From the NCBI RefSeq assembly GCF_000371965.1, contig NZ_AQUO01000001.1, positions 1,744,001-1,808,000 on the forward strand: DNA of 64,000 bases, written 5' to 3'. The position numbers and the translations under genes were made by a program. Position 1 is the stretch's first letter. Each line of letters starts with the position of its first letter. Of this stretch, positions 53,518-62,517 are shown one piece after another. The stretch comes from Paracoccus sp. N5 (lineage in GTDB: Bacteria > Pseudomonadota > Alphaproteobacteria > Rhodobacterales > Rhodobacteraceae). The notes under the pieces were generated by a model that saw only the letters and a list, made by a program, of their open reading frames with translations, was not told where the DNA came from and made no database searches.

Positions 53518-55949
53518 CCCGCTCTCCTCAATCGCAACGCATTGCTGACCACGAAGACCGAGGACAGCGCCATGGCGCCCGCCCCCAGCATGGGCGACAT
53601 CTGCGGCCCGCCAAAGGGCACCAGCGCCCCCATGGCCACCGGAATCAGCGCCACATTATAGCCGAAGGCCCAGAAAAGGTTCTGCCGGATATTGCGCATG
53701 ACGTCGCGTGACAGCCGGATGGAGCGGGGTACGCCCAGGGGATCGCCGCCGACCAGCACCACCTCGGCCGATTCGATGGCGACATCGGTGCCGGTGCCGA
53801 TGGCGATGCCGGTCTCGGCCGCCGCCAGCGCCGGGGCGTCGTTGATGCCGTCGCCGACAAAGACCGTGCCGCGGCCGCCGTCATGCCCCATGTCGCGGAT
53901 CGCGGCCAGCTTGCCCTCGGGCAGGACGCCGGCGGTCACGTCGTCGATGCCCAGCCGGCCGCCGACCGCCTGGGCCGTGGCCGGCACGTCGCCCGAGATC
54001 ATCGCCGTGCGCAGCCCCATCTCGTGCAGTTCGGCAATGGCCTCGGCCGCCTCGGGGCGGACGGGATCGGCCATGGCCATGGCGGCGACATGGCGCCCGT
54101 CCAGCGCCAGATGCACCGGCGTCGCGCCATCCGCGGCCCAACCCTCGGCGCGGTCCAGCAGCGCGGGCGCGGCGGCAATGCCGGCCTCGGTCAGCGCGGC
54201 GGCATTGCCGATCAGCAGGGCATGGCCCTCGACCTCGGCCGACAACCCGCGCCCGACGCTGGCGGTCACGGCGCTGGCCGGGGCCAGGGTCACGCCCTCG
54301 CGCCGTGCGGCGGCCAGGATCGCGGTGGCCAGCGGATGCTCCGAGCGCGCCTCGGCGCTGGCGGCCAGCCGCAGGGCCTCGGCGCGGTCGATGCCCTCCA
54401 CCGCCATCTCGGTCAGGGCGGGGGCGCCCTGCGTCAGCGTGCCGGTCTTGTCGAAGGCGACCACGCGGGCCTCGGCCAGCCGTTGCAGCGCGTCGCCGCG
54501 CCGGAACAGCACGCCCAGCTCGGCCCCGCGCCCGGTGCCGACCATGATCGAGACCGGCACTGCCAGCCCCATGGCGCAGGGGCAGGCGATGATCAGGACC
54601 GAGATCGCCGCCACCAGCGCCGGCCCCAGCGTGCCCGCGAAGACCATCCACAGCACGAAGGTCAGCGCGGCAAGGCCCATGACCACCGGGACGAAGACCG
54701 CGGTGATGCGGTCGACCAGCGCCTGCACCGGCAGCTTGGCGGCCTGCGCGTCCTCGACCATGCGGATGATGCGCGACAGCACCGTGTCGGCGCCGGTGGC
54801 GGTGACGCGGAAGCTGAGCGCCGCGCCGGTGTTGACCGTGCCCCCCGTCACCCGGTCGCCCGGGGTCTTGAGCACCGGCAACGGCTCGCCGGTCAGCATG
54901 GATTCGTCGATATGGCCGCTGCCCTCGGTCAGCACGCCGTCCACCGCGACGCGCTCGCCGGGGCGCAGCTGGACGATGTCGCCGGGGCGCAGCGCGGCCA
55001 CCGGCAATTCGCGCGCCCCTCCGTCACGCTCGACCAGCGCCGTGTCGGGGGCCAGCTCGACCAGCCGGCGGATGGCGTCGCCGGCCTGGCCCTTGGCCCG
55101 CGCCTCCAGCCAGCGGCCCAGCAGGATCAGGGTGACGATGACCGCGGCGGCCTCGAAATAGACATGCCGCGAATCCTCGGGCAGCAGCGCGGGGGCAAAG
55201 GTCGCCACGGTCGAGTAAAGCCATGCCGCCGAGGCCCCCAGCGCGACCAGGCTGTTCATCTCGGGCGCGCGGCGGGCCAGGGCGGGAAAGCCGATGCGGA
55301 AGAACATCCGCCCCGGCCCGGCCAGCACCGCCGTGGTCAGCAGGAATTCCAGCACCCACAGGGTCTGCTGGCCGATCGCCATATGCAGCCAGTGGTGGAA
55401 GGCGGGGAAGGCATGGCCGCCCATCTCGGCCACGAAGACCGGCAGGGTCAGCGCCAGCGCGATCAGGAAATTGCGCTTCAGCGTCGCGGCGTCGCCGCCA
55501 TGGTCGTGCATGTGATGGCCGGCCTCGGCCTGCACCTCGGCCGGGTAGCCCTTGGCGGTCACGGCCTCGGCCAATGCCTGCGGCGTGACGGCGGGGGAAT
55601 GCAGCACCGTGGCGCTGCCGGTCGCCAGGTTCACCTGCGCCGAACTCACGCCCGGCAGGGCCGAGAGCGCCTTTTCCACCCGGCCCGAGCACGAGGCGCA
55701 GGTCATGCCCTGGACGTTCAGGCGGGTCTGGAGCGGTTCGGCCGGATAGCCGGCCCTGGCTAGCGCCTCGACGGCACCGGGCAGGGCCTCGGGCGTCGCG
55801 GTGCGGAAATGCGCCCGGCCGGTGGCCAGGTTCACCTGCGGGTCGGAAAGGCCGGGCACGGCGCGCAGCGCCTTTTCGACGCGCCCTACGCAAGAGGCGC
55901 AGCTCATGCCGGTGACGGTCAACTCGGCATCGGTCGGATGTTTGGTCAT
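53514..55949 (-). CDS. copA: Copper-exporting P1B-type ATPase CopA
   Basis: An 811-residue pump that moves Cu(I) out of the cytoplasm. Two N-terminal metal-binding domains carry GMSCASCVGRVEKAL and GMTCASCSGRVEKAL (near residues 14 and 82). Eight helices follow. The transport motif is CPC in IIACPCAMGLAVP (near 456). The phosphorylated Asp is in FDKTGTLTQG (near 498), and GDGINDAPALAAA is the hinge. The His-rich HHMHDHGGD segment after domain 2 may buffer metal. A small Cys/Arg-rich gene lies immediately upstream. Confidence 0.96.
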   Translation of the reverse strand: MTKHPTDAELTVTGMSCASCVGRVEKALRAVPGLSDPQVNLATGRAHFRTATPEALPGAVEALARAGYPAEPLQTRLNVQGMTCASCSGRVEKALSALPGVSSAQVNLATGSATVLHSPAVTPQALAEAVTAKGYPAEVQAEAGHHMHDHGGDAATLKRNFLIALALTLPVFVAEMGGHAFPAFHHWLHMAIGQQTLWVLEFLLTTAVLAGPGRMFFRIGFPALARRAPEMNSLVALGASAAWLYSTVATFAPALLPEDSRHVYFEAAAVIVTLILLGRWLEARAKGQAGDAIRRLVELAPDTALVERDGGARELPVAALRPGDIVQLRPGERVAVDGVLTEGSGHIDESMLTGEPLPVLKTPGDRVTGGTVNTGAALSFRVTATGADTVLSRIIRMVEDAQAAKLPVQALVDRITAVFVPVVMGLAALTFVLWMVFAGTLGPALVAAISVLIIACPCAMGLAVPVSIMVGTGRGAELGVLFRRGDALQRLAEARVVAFDKTGTLTQGAPALTEMAVEGIDRAEALRLAASAEARSEHPLATAILAAARREGVTLAPASAVTASVGRGLSAEVEGHALLIGNAAALTEAGIAAAPALLDRAEGWAADGATPVHLALDGRHVAAMAMADPVRPEAAEAIAELHEMGLRTAMISGDVPATAQAVGGRLGIDDVTAGVLPEGKLAAIRDMGHDGGRGTVFVGDGINDAPALAAAETGIAIGTGTDVAIESAEVVLVGGDPLGVPRSIRLSRDVMRNIRQNLFWAFGYNVALIPVAMGALVPFGGPQMSPMLGAGAMALSSVFVVSNALRLRRAG

Positions 55950-55985
55950 GGGTCCTGTCCTGTCAGAATGGCGGTTGGTCGCGAT

Positions 55986-56228
55986 TCAGACGGGACAGGG
56001 CGGGGCCTGCGGGCGTTGCGGCGGGTCATGCAGCGCCGCCATGCCCGGCGGCGGATCCTCGGGTGCGGGACGCCAGCGCAGCGGGTGGCCGTTGCCGGCC
56101 AGCACCGGGCGGGCCAGCCGCCGGCGCACGCCGGCATGGCAGCGGCAACCGCGCCCGCCCCGGCCCCGGCATAGATGCGCGGGGCGAGGCGTGGCTTTGC
56201 GGGGCTGGGGGCGCGTGGCGCAGCACAT
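55986..56228 (-). CDS. Small Cys/Arg/Pro-rich protein upstream of copA
   Basis: An 80-residue reading frame with an unusually good ribosome site (GGAAGGAG, 7 bases before ATG). It has cysteines at 2, 3, 20, 28, 30 and near the C-terminus (PPCP), with adjacent His at 18 and 31, and over 20 percent Arg/Pro. There is no signal peptide or membrane helix. It lies 36 bases before copA on the same strand, so it is probably co-transcribed. A soft-metal-binding role is suggested by composition only. High-GC frames can look open by chance, so the ribosome site and position are the main support. Confidence 0.5.
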   Translation of the reverse strand: MCCATRPQPRKATPRPAHLCRGRGGRGCRCHAGVRRRLARPVLAGNGHPLRWRPAPEDPPPGMAALHDPPQRPQAPPCPV

Positions 56229-56362
56229 CGGCAGGCTCCTTCCCGATGCAAGCTAGGCACGTTTGCCGCGCGATTCAACCGCGTCACGGCGCTTTGAGTT
56301 GATCCCGCGCGCGTGAGCGGTTACGCGGATGGGCAAGGATTCCAAGGATTCAGGACGCACAG

Positions 56363-56947
56363 ATGAACCGCAGACAGATGCTGATGGCCGCGCTGCCGCT
56401 GGTGGCCGCGCCCACGCTGCTTTTCGCGCAGGAGAAGGCGCAGCCCGCCGCCGCCAAGGCCCAGGCCGAACCGAAGCGCGACCCCTATGCCCCGACCGAA
56501 GTGGCGATCCGCAACGATTTCGAGGTCGGCAGCATCGTCGTGGTCTCGAAGGACTTCTTCCTGTATCACGTCGTGGCACCGGGCCGGGCGATCCGCTACG
56601 GCGTCGCCGTCGGCAAGGACGAGCTGGTCTGGAAGGGCCGCGCCACCGTCGGCCGCAAGACCGAATGGCCGAGCTGGCGCCCGACGCCGGCGATGATCAA
56701 ACGCAAGCCCGCGCAATACGGCAAATGGGCCGACGGCATGCCGGGCGGCCCGACCAACCCGCTGGGGGCCCGGGCGCTTTATATGTATGACGCCAAGGGC
56801 AACGACACCTCGATCCGCATCCACGGCACGACCGAGCCGAACTCGATCGGCCGCGCCGTCTCGAACGGCTGCATCCGCATGCGCAACGAGGCGGTGATGG
56901 ACCTTTACGAGCAGGTCCCGGTCGGCACCCCGGTCTATGTCTACTGA
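56363..56947 (+). CDS. L,D-transpeptidase (YkuD domain)
   Basis: A 194-residue secreted enzyme. The N-terminus NRRQMLMAALPLVAAPTLLF with RRQM resembles a twin-arginine signal. The YkuD catalytic block is IHGTTEP followed by SIGRAVSNGCIRM, with the nucleophilic Cys. It would link peptidoglycan stems (3-3 cross-links) or attach proteins to the wall. Residues 25-45 form a low-complexity linker. It ends one base before the probable TTG start of mnmH. Confidence 0.93.
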   Translation: MNRRQMLMAALPLVAAPTLLFAQEKAQPAAAKAQAEPKRDPYAPTEVAIRNDFEVGSIVVVSKDFFLYHVVAPGRAIRYGVAVGKDELVWKGRATVGRKTEWPSWRPTPAMIKRKPAQYGKWADGMPGGPTNPLGARALYMYDAKGNDTSIRIHGTTEPNSIGRAVSNGCIRMRNEAVMDLYEQVPVGTPVYVY

Positions 56948-57997
56948 TTGGACATTCGGCTGACATCGCTGTCGGATCCGGCGCTGGCCGGGTTCGACAC
57001 CGTGATCGACACGCGCTCGCCCCTCGAATTCGCCGAGGACCACCTGCCGGGCGCGATCAACCTGCCGGTGCTCTCGGACGAGGAGCGCGCGCAGGTCGGC
57101 ACGATCTACAAGCAGGTTTCCCCGTTCGACGCCCGCAAGCTGGGCGGTGCCCTGGTCGCCGCCAATGCCGCGCGCCATATCGCCGGGCCGCTTTCCGGCT
57201 TCGGCGGCGGCTGGCGGCCCCTGGTCTATTGCTGGCGCGGCGGGCAGCGTTCGGGCGCCTTTGCCACCATCCTGGGCCAGATCGGCTGGCGCGTCGGCCG
57301 CATCGAGGGCGGCTACAAGGCCTGGCGGTCGCTGGTGGTGGCGCGGGTGACCGCGCCCGTGGCGGCGCCGGTCGTGGTGCTGGACGGCAATACCGGCAGC
57401 GCCAAGACCGAGATCCTGCATCGCCTCGCGGCGCGCGGGCACCAGGTGCTGGACCTGGAGGGGCTCGCCAACCATCGCGGCAGCCTGTTCGGCGCCCTGC
57501 CGGGCGGGCAGCCGTCGCAGAAGCTGTTCGAAAGCCGCCTCGCCATGGCGCTGGAGACGCTGGACCCGGCGCGCCCGCTGCTGGTCGAGGCGGAAAGCTC
57601 GCGCATCGGCGCGGTGAATCTGCCGCGCGGCATCTGGCAGGCGATCATCGCCGCGCCGCGCCTGCGGCTGGCGGTGCCGGTCGAGGCCCGCGCCGCCTAT
57701 ACCGCCCGAAGCTACGGCGATGCCTGCGCCGATCCCGCCCGGGTGGCGCGCATCGTCGAAAGCCTGCGCCCGCTGCATCCGGCCGAGCGCATCGCGGATT
57801 GGCTGCGCCTGGTCGAGGCGCGGGACTGGACCGGCCTGTCGCTGGGGCTGATGCGCGAGCATTACGATCCGCGCTATGACAAGCACCGCGCCCGGCATGA
57901 CGATGGTCGCGGCCGGGTGGTGGCGTTGGAGCGGCTGGACGACCTGGACGCGGCGACGGCCCGGGTCGAGGCGGCGCTGGCGGGGCTCGATCGGTGA
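56948..57997 (+). CDS. mnmH: tRNA 2-selenouridine synthase MnmH (SelU)
   Basis: A 349-residue enzyme that replaces sulfur with selenium in 2-thiouridine of tRNA wobble bases through a geranylated intermediate. The rhodanese domain (about 1-130) has catalytic Cys95 in LVYCWRGGQRSGAF. The P-loop is GNTGSAKTE (147-155). The start is most likely TTG directly after the transpeptidase stop; no ATG fits the family N-terminus. Its presence implies that the cell makes selenophosphate (SelD), which is not in the window. Confidence 0.93.
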   Translation: MDIRLTSLSDPALAGFDTVIDTRSPLEFAEDHLPGAINLPVLSDEERAQVGTIYKQVSPFDARKLGGALVAANAARHIAGPLSGFGGGWRPLVYCWRGGQRSGAFATILGQIGWRVGRIEGGYKAWRSLVVARVTAPVAAPVVVLDGNTGSAKTEILHRLAARGHQVLDLEGLANHRGSLFGALPGGQPSQKLFESRLAMALETLDPARPLLVEAESSRIGAVNLPRGIWQAIIAAPRLRLAVPVEARAAYTARSYGDACADPARVARIVESLRPLHPAERIADWLRLVEARDWTGLSLGLMREHYDPRYDKHRARHDDGRGRVVALERLDDLDAATARVEAALAGLDR

Positions 57998-58026
57998 GGG
58001 GATCGCCTGCCGGCGCGGTCAGCGGC

Positions 58027-58056
58027 CTCCGGCGGGGATATTTGCACAAGAAAGAA
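58027..58056 (+). repeat. Dispersed intergenic repeat, copy F
   Basis: CCGGCGGGGATATTTGCACA and AGAAAGAA; the reverse complement matches copies E and G over CTTGTGCAAATAT. It lies between the convergent mnmH and nucleoside phosphorylase genes. Confidence 0.78.
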
Positions 58057-58058
58057 GC

Positions 58059-58856
58059 TCAGGTTCCGAGAAAGCGGCGCAGGATGCGTTCCAGCTTGGC
58101 GGCGCCCAGGGGTGCCATGGCCTTGGTGTGGTCGTGGCTGATCGCTTCGTCCGAGAGCCCGGCGCCCATGTTGGTGATGACCGAGATGGCGGCGCAGTCG
58201 AGGCCGAGGAAGCGCGCCAGGATGATTTCCGGCACGGTGGACATGCCGACGGCATCGGCGCCCAGGGTTCGGGCGGCGCGGATCTCGGCCGGGGTTTCGA
58301 AGCTGGGCCCCGAGAACCAGCAATAGACGCCTTCGGGCAGGGGGATCCCCTCGGCGGCCGCGGCGGCTTGCAGGGCGGCGCGCAGGCCGGGGTCGTGGGC
58401 GGCGGTCATGGGGACGAAGCGGGCGTCGCTCGGCTCGCCGATCAGCGGGTTGGTGCCGGCGAAGTTGATATGGTCCGAGAGCAGCATCAGCGCGCCGGGC
58501 GGCAGGTCGGGGCGCAGCGAGCCCGCGGCATTGGTCAGGATCAGGCGCCGGCAGCCGAGCGCCCGCAGCACCTCGAGCGGCAGCCGCATGGCGTCGGCGC
58601 GCCCGGATTCGTAGTAATGCGCCCGGCCGCCGAAGACCGCGACGCGCCGCCCCTCCAGCCGGCCGATCATCAGCTGCGGCACATGGCCCGAGACCCCGGC
58701 ATGCGGAAAGCCCGGCAGGTCGGAATAGGGGATGGCCGTGCCCTGAACCGCCGCCGCCAGATGGCCCAGGCCCGAGCCCAGCACCAGCCCGTATTCCGGC
58801 GCTTCCTCGCCGGCGCGGGCGCGGATCAGTCGGGCAAGCTCAGCGCTCTTTGACAT
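58059..58856 (-). CDS. punA: Purine nucleoside phosphorylase
   Basis: A 265-residue trimeric-type PNP that releases purine base and (deoxy)ribose-1-phosphate. VLGSGLGHLAAAVQG (phosphate), GRAHYYESG, LTNAAGSLRPDLPPGALML and AVGMSTVPEIILARFLG (substrate pocket) are family blocks. Its start overlaps the preceding permease gene by 17 bases. Position at the end of a BMP-type import operon indicates that it processes the imported nucleosides. Confidence 0.92.
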   Translation of the reverse strand: MSKSAELARLIRARAGEEAPEYGLVLGSGLGHLAAAVQGTAIPYSDLPGFPHAGVSGHVPQLMIGRLEGRRVAVFGGRAHYYESGRADAMRLPLEVLRALGCRRLILTNAAGSLRPDLPPGALMLLSDHINFAGTNPLIGEPSDARFVPMTAAHDPGLRAALQAAAAAEGIPLPEGVYCWFSGPSFETPAEIRAARTLGADAVGMSTVPEIILARFLGLDCAAISVITNMGAGLSDEAISHDHTKAMAPLGAAKLERILRRFLGT

Positions 58857-59805
58857 AGGGTTCTCCGCCCGCGCGCGGCGGGATGGCGCGGCCGACGAAA
58901 CCGGCCAGGATGATGACGGTCAGGATATAGGGCAGGGCGTTCATGAACATCGACGGCACCGTGACCAGCCCCAGGTCGAGGTTCGGATAGCGGTTCGCCA
59001 CCGCCTCCATCAGGCCGAAGAGGAAGCAGGCGCCGAGCGCCGGCCAGGGCCGCCATTTGGCGAAGATCAGCGCCGCCAGCGCGATGAAGCCGCGCCCGGC
59101 GGTCATTTCCTTGACGAAGCCGGCCGAGATCGCCGTGGCGAGATAGGCCCCGGCGATGCCGCACAGCACGCCGCAGATCAGCACGGCGCCGTAGCGCAGC
59201 CGCGTGACCGAGACGCCGGCGGTATCGACCGAGGCCGGGTTCTCGCCCACCGCGCGCAGCCGCAGCCCGAAGCGGGTGCGATAGAGCATCCACCAGGTCA
59301 GCGGCACCATGGCGAAGGCCAGGTAGACCAGCACCGAATGGCCCGAGATCAGCTCGGCATAGAGGCGCCCGATCACCGGCAGCGGCCGCAGGGCGTCGGC
59401 AAGGGGCAGGGTGATCTCGGTGAAGCGCGCGGCGCCCTGCAGTGACGGCGTGCGGCCGCCGAGCGCAAAGATCTTCTGCCCCAGGAGCACCGTCAGCCCC
59501 GAGGCGAGGAAGTTGATCGCCACGCCCGAGATCAGCTGGTTGCCGCGGAAGGTGATCGAGGCCAGCCCATGCAGTGCCGCCAGCGCCAGCGCGCCGCCGA
59601 TCCCGGCCAGCAGCCCCAGCCATGCGCTGCCGGTCGCATAGGCCACCGCGCCGGCGCAAAAGGCCGCTATCAGCATCTTGCCCTCGAGCCCGATGTCGAA
59701 GACCCCGGCGCGCTCCGAATAAAGCCCGGCCAGGCAGGCCAGCAGCAGCGGCACCATCAGCCGCACGGCGGAATCGAGGATCTGGATCAGCGTCGCGAAA
59801 TCCAT
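58840..59805 (-). CDS. Nucleoside ABC importer permease 2 (BmpD/NupQ type)
   Basis: A 321-residue permease with about ten helices. LYSERAGVFDIGLEGKMLIA and LYRTRFGLRLRAVGENPASV are conserved in the BMP/NupABC class. The start MDFATLIQIL shares one base (TGATG) with the first permease stop. It forms the membrane channel with permease 1. Confidence 0.92.
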   Translation of the reverse strand: MDFATLIQILDSAVRLMVPLLLACLAGLYSERAGVFDIGLEGKMLIAAFCAGAVAYATGSAWLGLLAGIGGALALAALHGLASITFRGNQLISGVAINFLASGLTVLLGQKIFALGGRTPSLQGAARFTEITLPLADALRPLPVIGRLYAELISGHSVLVYLAFAMVPLTWWMLYRTRFGLRLRAVGENPASVDTAGVSVTRLRYGAVLICGVLCGIAGAYLATAISAGFVKEMTAGRGFIALAALIFAKWRPWPALGACFLFGLMEAVANRYPNLDLGLVTVPSMFMNALPYILTVIILAGFVGRAIPPRAGGEPYVKER

Positions 59806-60896
59806 CACGTCCCCCCGCGGCTGCGCGCGAACAGCCGCTCGAGCGGCAGGCGCACCATGTTGTCCAGCGCGCCGGTGAACAGGATCACCAGCGCCTGGAT
59901 CACCACGATCAGTTCGCGCGGGATCGTGGTCCACAGCGCCAGCTCGCCCCCGCCTTGGTAGAGGAACCCAAACAGCAGCGCGGCCAGCAGGATGCCGAAG
60001 GGATGGTTGCGCCCCATCAGCGCCACGGCGATGCCGATGAAGCCGGCGCCCTCGACGGCGTTCAGGACCAGCCGCTCGGCCTCGCCCATGACGTTGTTGA
60101 CCGCCATCAGCCCCGCCAGCGCCCCGGAGATCAGCATGGCCAGCAGGGTGATCCGCACGGGCGAGATTCCGGCGTAAAGCGCCGCCGGCTCGGACTTGCC
60201 GAAGGCGCGGATCTCGTAGCCCAGCCGCGTGCGCCAGATCAGCAGCCAGACCAGCAGGCAGGCGGCGATGGCGATGAAGAAACTGACATTGGCCGGGGTG
60301 TTCTCGCCCCAGCCCAGCCCCAGCGCCGCCGCCATGTCCGACAGTTTCGGCAGATGTGTCGCCGGCGCGAAATTGGCCGAGGCCGGGTCCATGCTGCCGG
60401 CCGGGCGCAGCACGTTGACCAGCACATAATTCAGCAGCGCCGCGGCGATGAAGTTGAACATGATGGTGGTGATGACGACATGGCTGCCGCGCCGCGCCTG
60501 CAACCAGGCCGGCACCAGCGCCCAGAGCGCGCCGAAACCCGCCGCCCCGATCATCGCCGCCGGCAGCGCCAGCGCCCAATGCGGCCAGGGCACCGACAGC
60601 AGCACCAGCGCGACGCCCAAGCCTCCCAGCGCGGCCTGGCCCTCGCCGCCGATGTTGAACAGCCCGGCGTGATAGGCGACCATGACCGCCAGGCCGGTGA
60701 AGATGAAATTCGTGGCATAATACAGCGTGAAGCCCCAGCCATAGCTGGACCCCAGCGCGCCCTCGACCATGACCTTCAGCGCCTCGGCCGGGCTTTCGCC
60801 GATCGCCAGGATCACCAGCGCCGAGATGGAAAAGGCCAGCGCCAGCGAGATCAGCGGCGTCAGGACCACATCCGCCCATTTCGGCATTCGCTGCAT
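59805..60896 (-). CDS. Nucleoside ABC importer permease 1 (BmpC/NupP type)
   Basis: A 363-residue permease. VMVAYHAGLFNIGGEGQAAL is the family signature (the counterpart of GVFDIGLEGK in permease 2), and GFIGIAVALMGRNHPFGIL is typical of the C-terminal half. A GGGGGAGG ribosome site precedes the start, immediately after repeat copy G. Confidence 0.92.
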   Translation of the reverse strand: MQRMPKWADVVLTPLISLALAFSISALVILAIGESPAEALKVMVEGALGSSYGWGFTLYYATNFIFTGLAVMVAYHAGLFNIGGEGQAALGGLGVALVLLSVPWPHWALALPAAMIGAAGFGALWALVPAWLQARRGSHVVITTIMFNFIAAALLNYVLVNVLRPAGSMDPASANFAPATHLPKLSDMAAALGLGWGENTPANVSFFIAIAACLLVWLLIWRTRLGYEIRAFGKSEPAALYAGISPVRITLLAMLISGALAGLMAVNNVMGEAERLVLNAVEGAGFIGIAVALMGRNHPFGILLAALLFGFLYQGGGELALWTTIPRELIVVIQALVILFTGALDNMVRLPLERLFARSRGGT

Positions 60897-60914
60897 CAGC
60901 CCGCCTCCCCCGGC

Positions 60915-60946
60915 TTTCTCTGTTGTGCAAATACCCCCGCCGGAGG
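60915..60946 (-). repeat. Dispersed intergenic repeat, copy G
   Basis: TTTCTCTGTTGTGCAAATAC plus CCCCGCCGGAGG lies in the 64-base gap between the ATPase and permease 1 genes. On the coding strand it stands in the leader of permease 1. Confidence 0.72.
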
Positions 60947-60960
60947 CCAGCCGCCGCGCA

Positions 60961-62517
60961 TCACCGGGCCCCCGCGGGGCTGGGCTCGACCCCGGCCATT
61001 AGGCAGCCCAGATCGCCGGTCGTCGCCTCGCCGGGCCACCGCTCGCCCATCACCCGGCCGTCGAACATCACCGCGATGCGGTCCGACAGCGCCATGATCT
61101 CGTCCAGCTCGACCGAGACCAGCAGCACCGCGCGGCCGGCGTCGCGCAGTGCCACGATGCGCTTGTGGATGAACTCGATGGCGCCGATGTCGACGCCGCG
61201 CGTCGGCTGGCCGATCAGCAGCAGGTCGGGATTGCGCTCGACCTCGCGCGCGACGACGATCTTCTGCTGGTTCCCGCCCGAGAAGCTCTTGGCCGCCAGG
61301 TCGGGATTGGGCGGGCGCACGTCGAAACGCTGAATCTTGCCCTGCGCATCGGCCCGCATCGCGGCCTGGTCCATCAGACAGCCGCGGTTGAATTCGGGCG
61401 CGTCGTGATAGCCGAAGGCCGCGTTCTCCCAGGCGGTGAAGTCCATGATCAGCCCCTCGGCCTGGCGGTCCTCGGGGACATGGCCGATGCCGGCGCGGCG
61501 GCGGGCGCGGCCGTTCGAACCCGACAGCGGCAGCACCTTGCCGTTCAGCCGGATCTCGCCGGAAAGCTGGCTGCCGGGCTCGGGGAAACCGCCCAGGATC
61601 TCCAGCAGCTGCGTCTGGCCGTTGCCGGCGACGCCGGCGATGCCCAGGATCTCGCCGGCGCGGATTTCCAGGTCGATGCCGCGCAGCCGCTCGACGCCCT
61701 GGGCATCGACCATGCGCAGACCGCGCAGCTCCAGCACCGGCGCGCCGGGCTGCGCCGGGCCCTTTTCGACACGCAGCAGCACCTTGCGGCCGACCATCAG
61801 CTCGGCCAGCGCGGCCGGGCTGGTCTCGGCGGTCCTGACCGAGGCCACCATCTCGCCCCGCCGCATCGCCGAGACAGTGTCGGTGATCTCCATGATCTCG
61901 CGCAGCTTGTGGGTGATCAGGATGATGGTCTTGCCCTCGTCGCGCAAGCTCCGCAGGATGCGAAACAGATGGTCCGCCTCGGCCGGGGTCAGGACGCCCG
62001 TGGGCTCGTCCAGGATCAGGATGTCGGCCTGGCGATAGAGCGCCTTCAGGATCTCGACCCGCTGCTGGTGGCCCACGGACAGATCCTCGACCAGCGCGTC
62101 GGGATCGACCTGCAATTCGTATTCCCGCGCCAGCCGCTGCAATTCGCCGCGCGCCCGCGCCAGCGAGGGGCGCAAGAGCCGGCCGTCCTCGGCCCCGAGG
62201 ATGACGTTTTCCAGCACGGTAAAGTTCCGCACCAGCTTGAAATGCTGGAACACCATGCCGATGCCGGCGCGGATCGCCGCCTGGCTGTCGGCGATGGCGA
62301 TGGGCCGGCCGCCGACCAGGATCTCGCCGGCATCGGGGCGATAGAAGCCGTAGAGGATCGACATCAGCGTCGATTTCCCGGCGCCGTTCTCGCCGATGAT
62401 GCCGTGGATGGTGCCGCGCGGCACCACCAGGTCGATGTCCTTGTTGGCCTGCACCGGCCCGAAGGCCTTGCAGATCCCCCGCAATTCGATCGCGGGGGCG
62501 CCGGCCGATGCCATCAC
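60961..62517 (-). CDS. Nucleoside ABC importer double ATPase (BmpB/NupO type)
   Basis: A 518-residue protein with two ATPase domains. Domain 1 has GENGAGKST (about 41-49) and ILDEPTGVLTP; its signature LSVGHQQRVEILKALY is typical of this class. Domain 2 has GVAGNGQTQ in place of a canonical Walker A and FSGGNQQKIVVAREVERNPD. The non-canonical second site is usual for BMP and RbsA-type ATPases. It overlaps the binding-protein stop by ATGA. Confidence 0.93.
   Translation of the reverse strand: MMASAGAPAIELRGICKAFGPVQANKDIDLVVPRGTIHGIIGENGAGKSTLMSILYGFYRPDAGEILVGGRPIAIADSQAAIRAGIGMVFQHFKLVRNFTVLENVILGAEDGRLLRPSLARARGELQRLAREYELQVDPDALVEDLSVGHQQRVEILKALYRQADILILDEPTGVLTPAEADHLFRILRSLRDEGKTIILITHKLREIMEITDTVSAMRRGEMVASVRTAETSPAALAELMVGRKVLLRVEKGPAQPGAPVLELRGLRMVDAQGVERLRGIDLEIRAGEILGIAGVAGNGQTQLLEILGGFPEPGSQLSGEIRLNGKVLPLSGSNGRARRRAGIGHVPEDRQAEGLIMDFTAWENAAFGYHDAPEFNRGCLMDQAAMRADAQGKIQRFDVRPPNPDLAAKSFSGGNQQKIVVAREVERNPDLLLIGQPTRGVDIGAIEFIHKRIVALRDAGRAVLLVSVELDEIMALSDRIAVMFDGRVMGERWPGEATTGDLGCLMAGVEPSPAGAR

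Noticed and set aside
59806..60930. Long N-terminal extension of nucleoside permease 2 into permease 1
   Set aside because: It is the wrong frame of the permease 1 gene. The true start MDFATL has a TGATG coupling.
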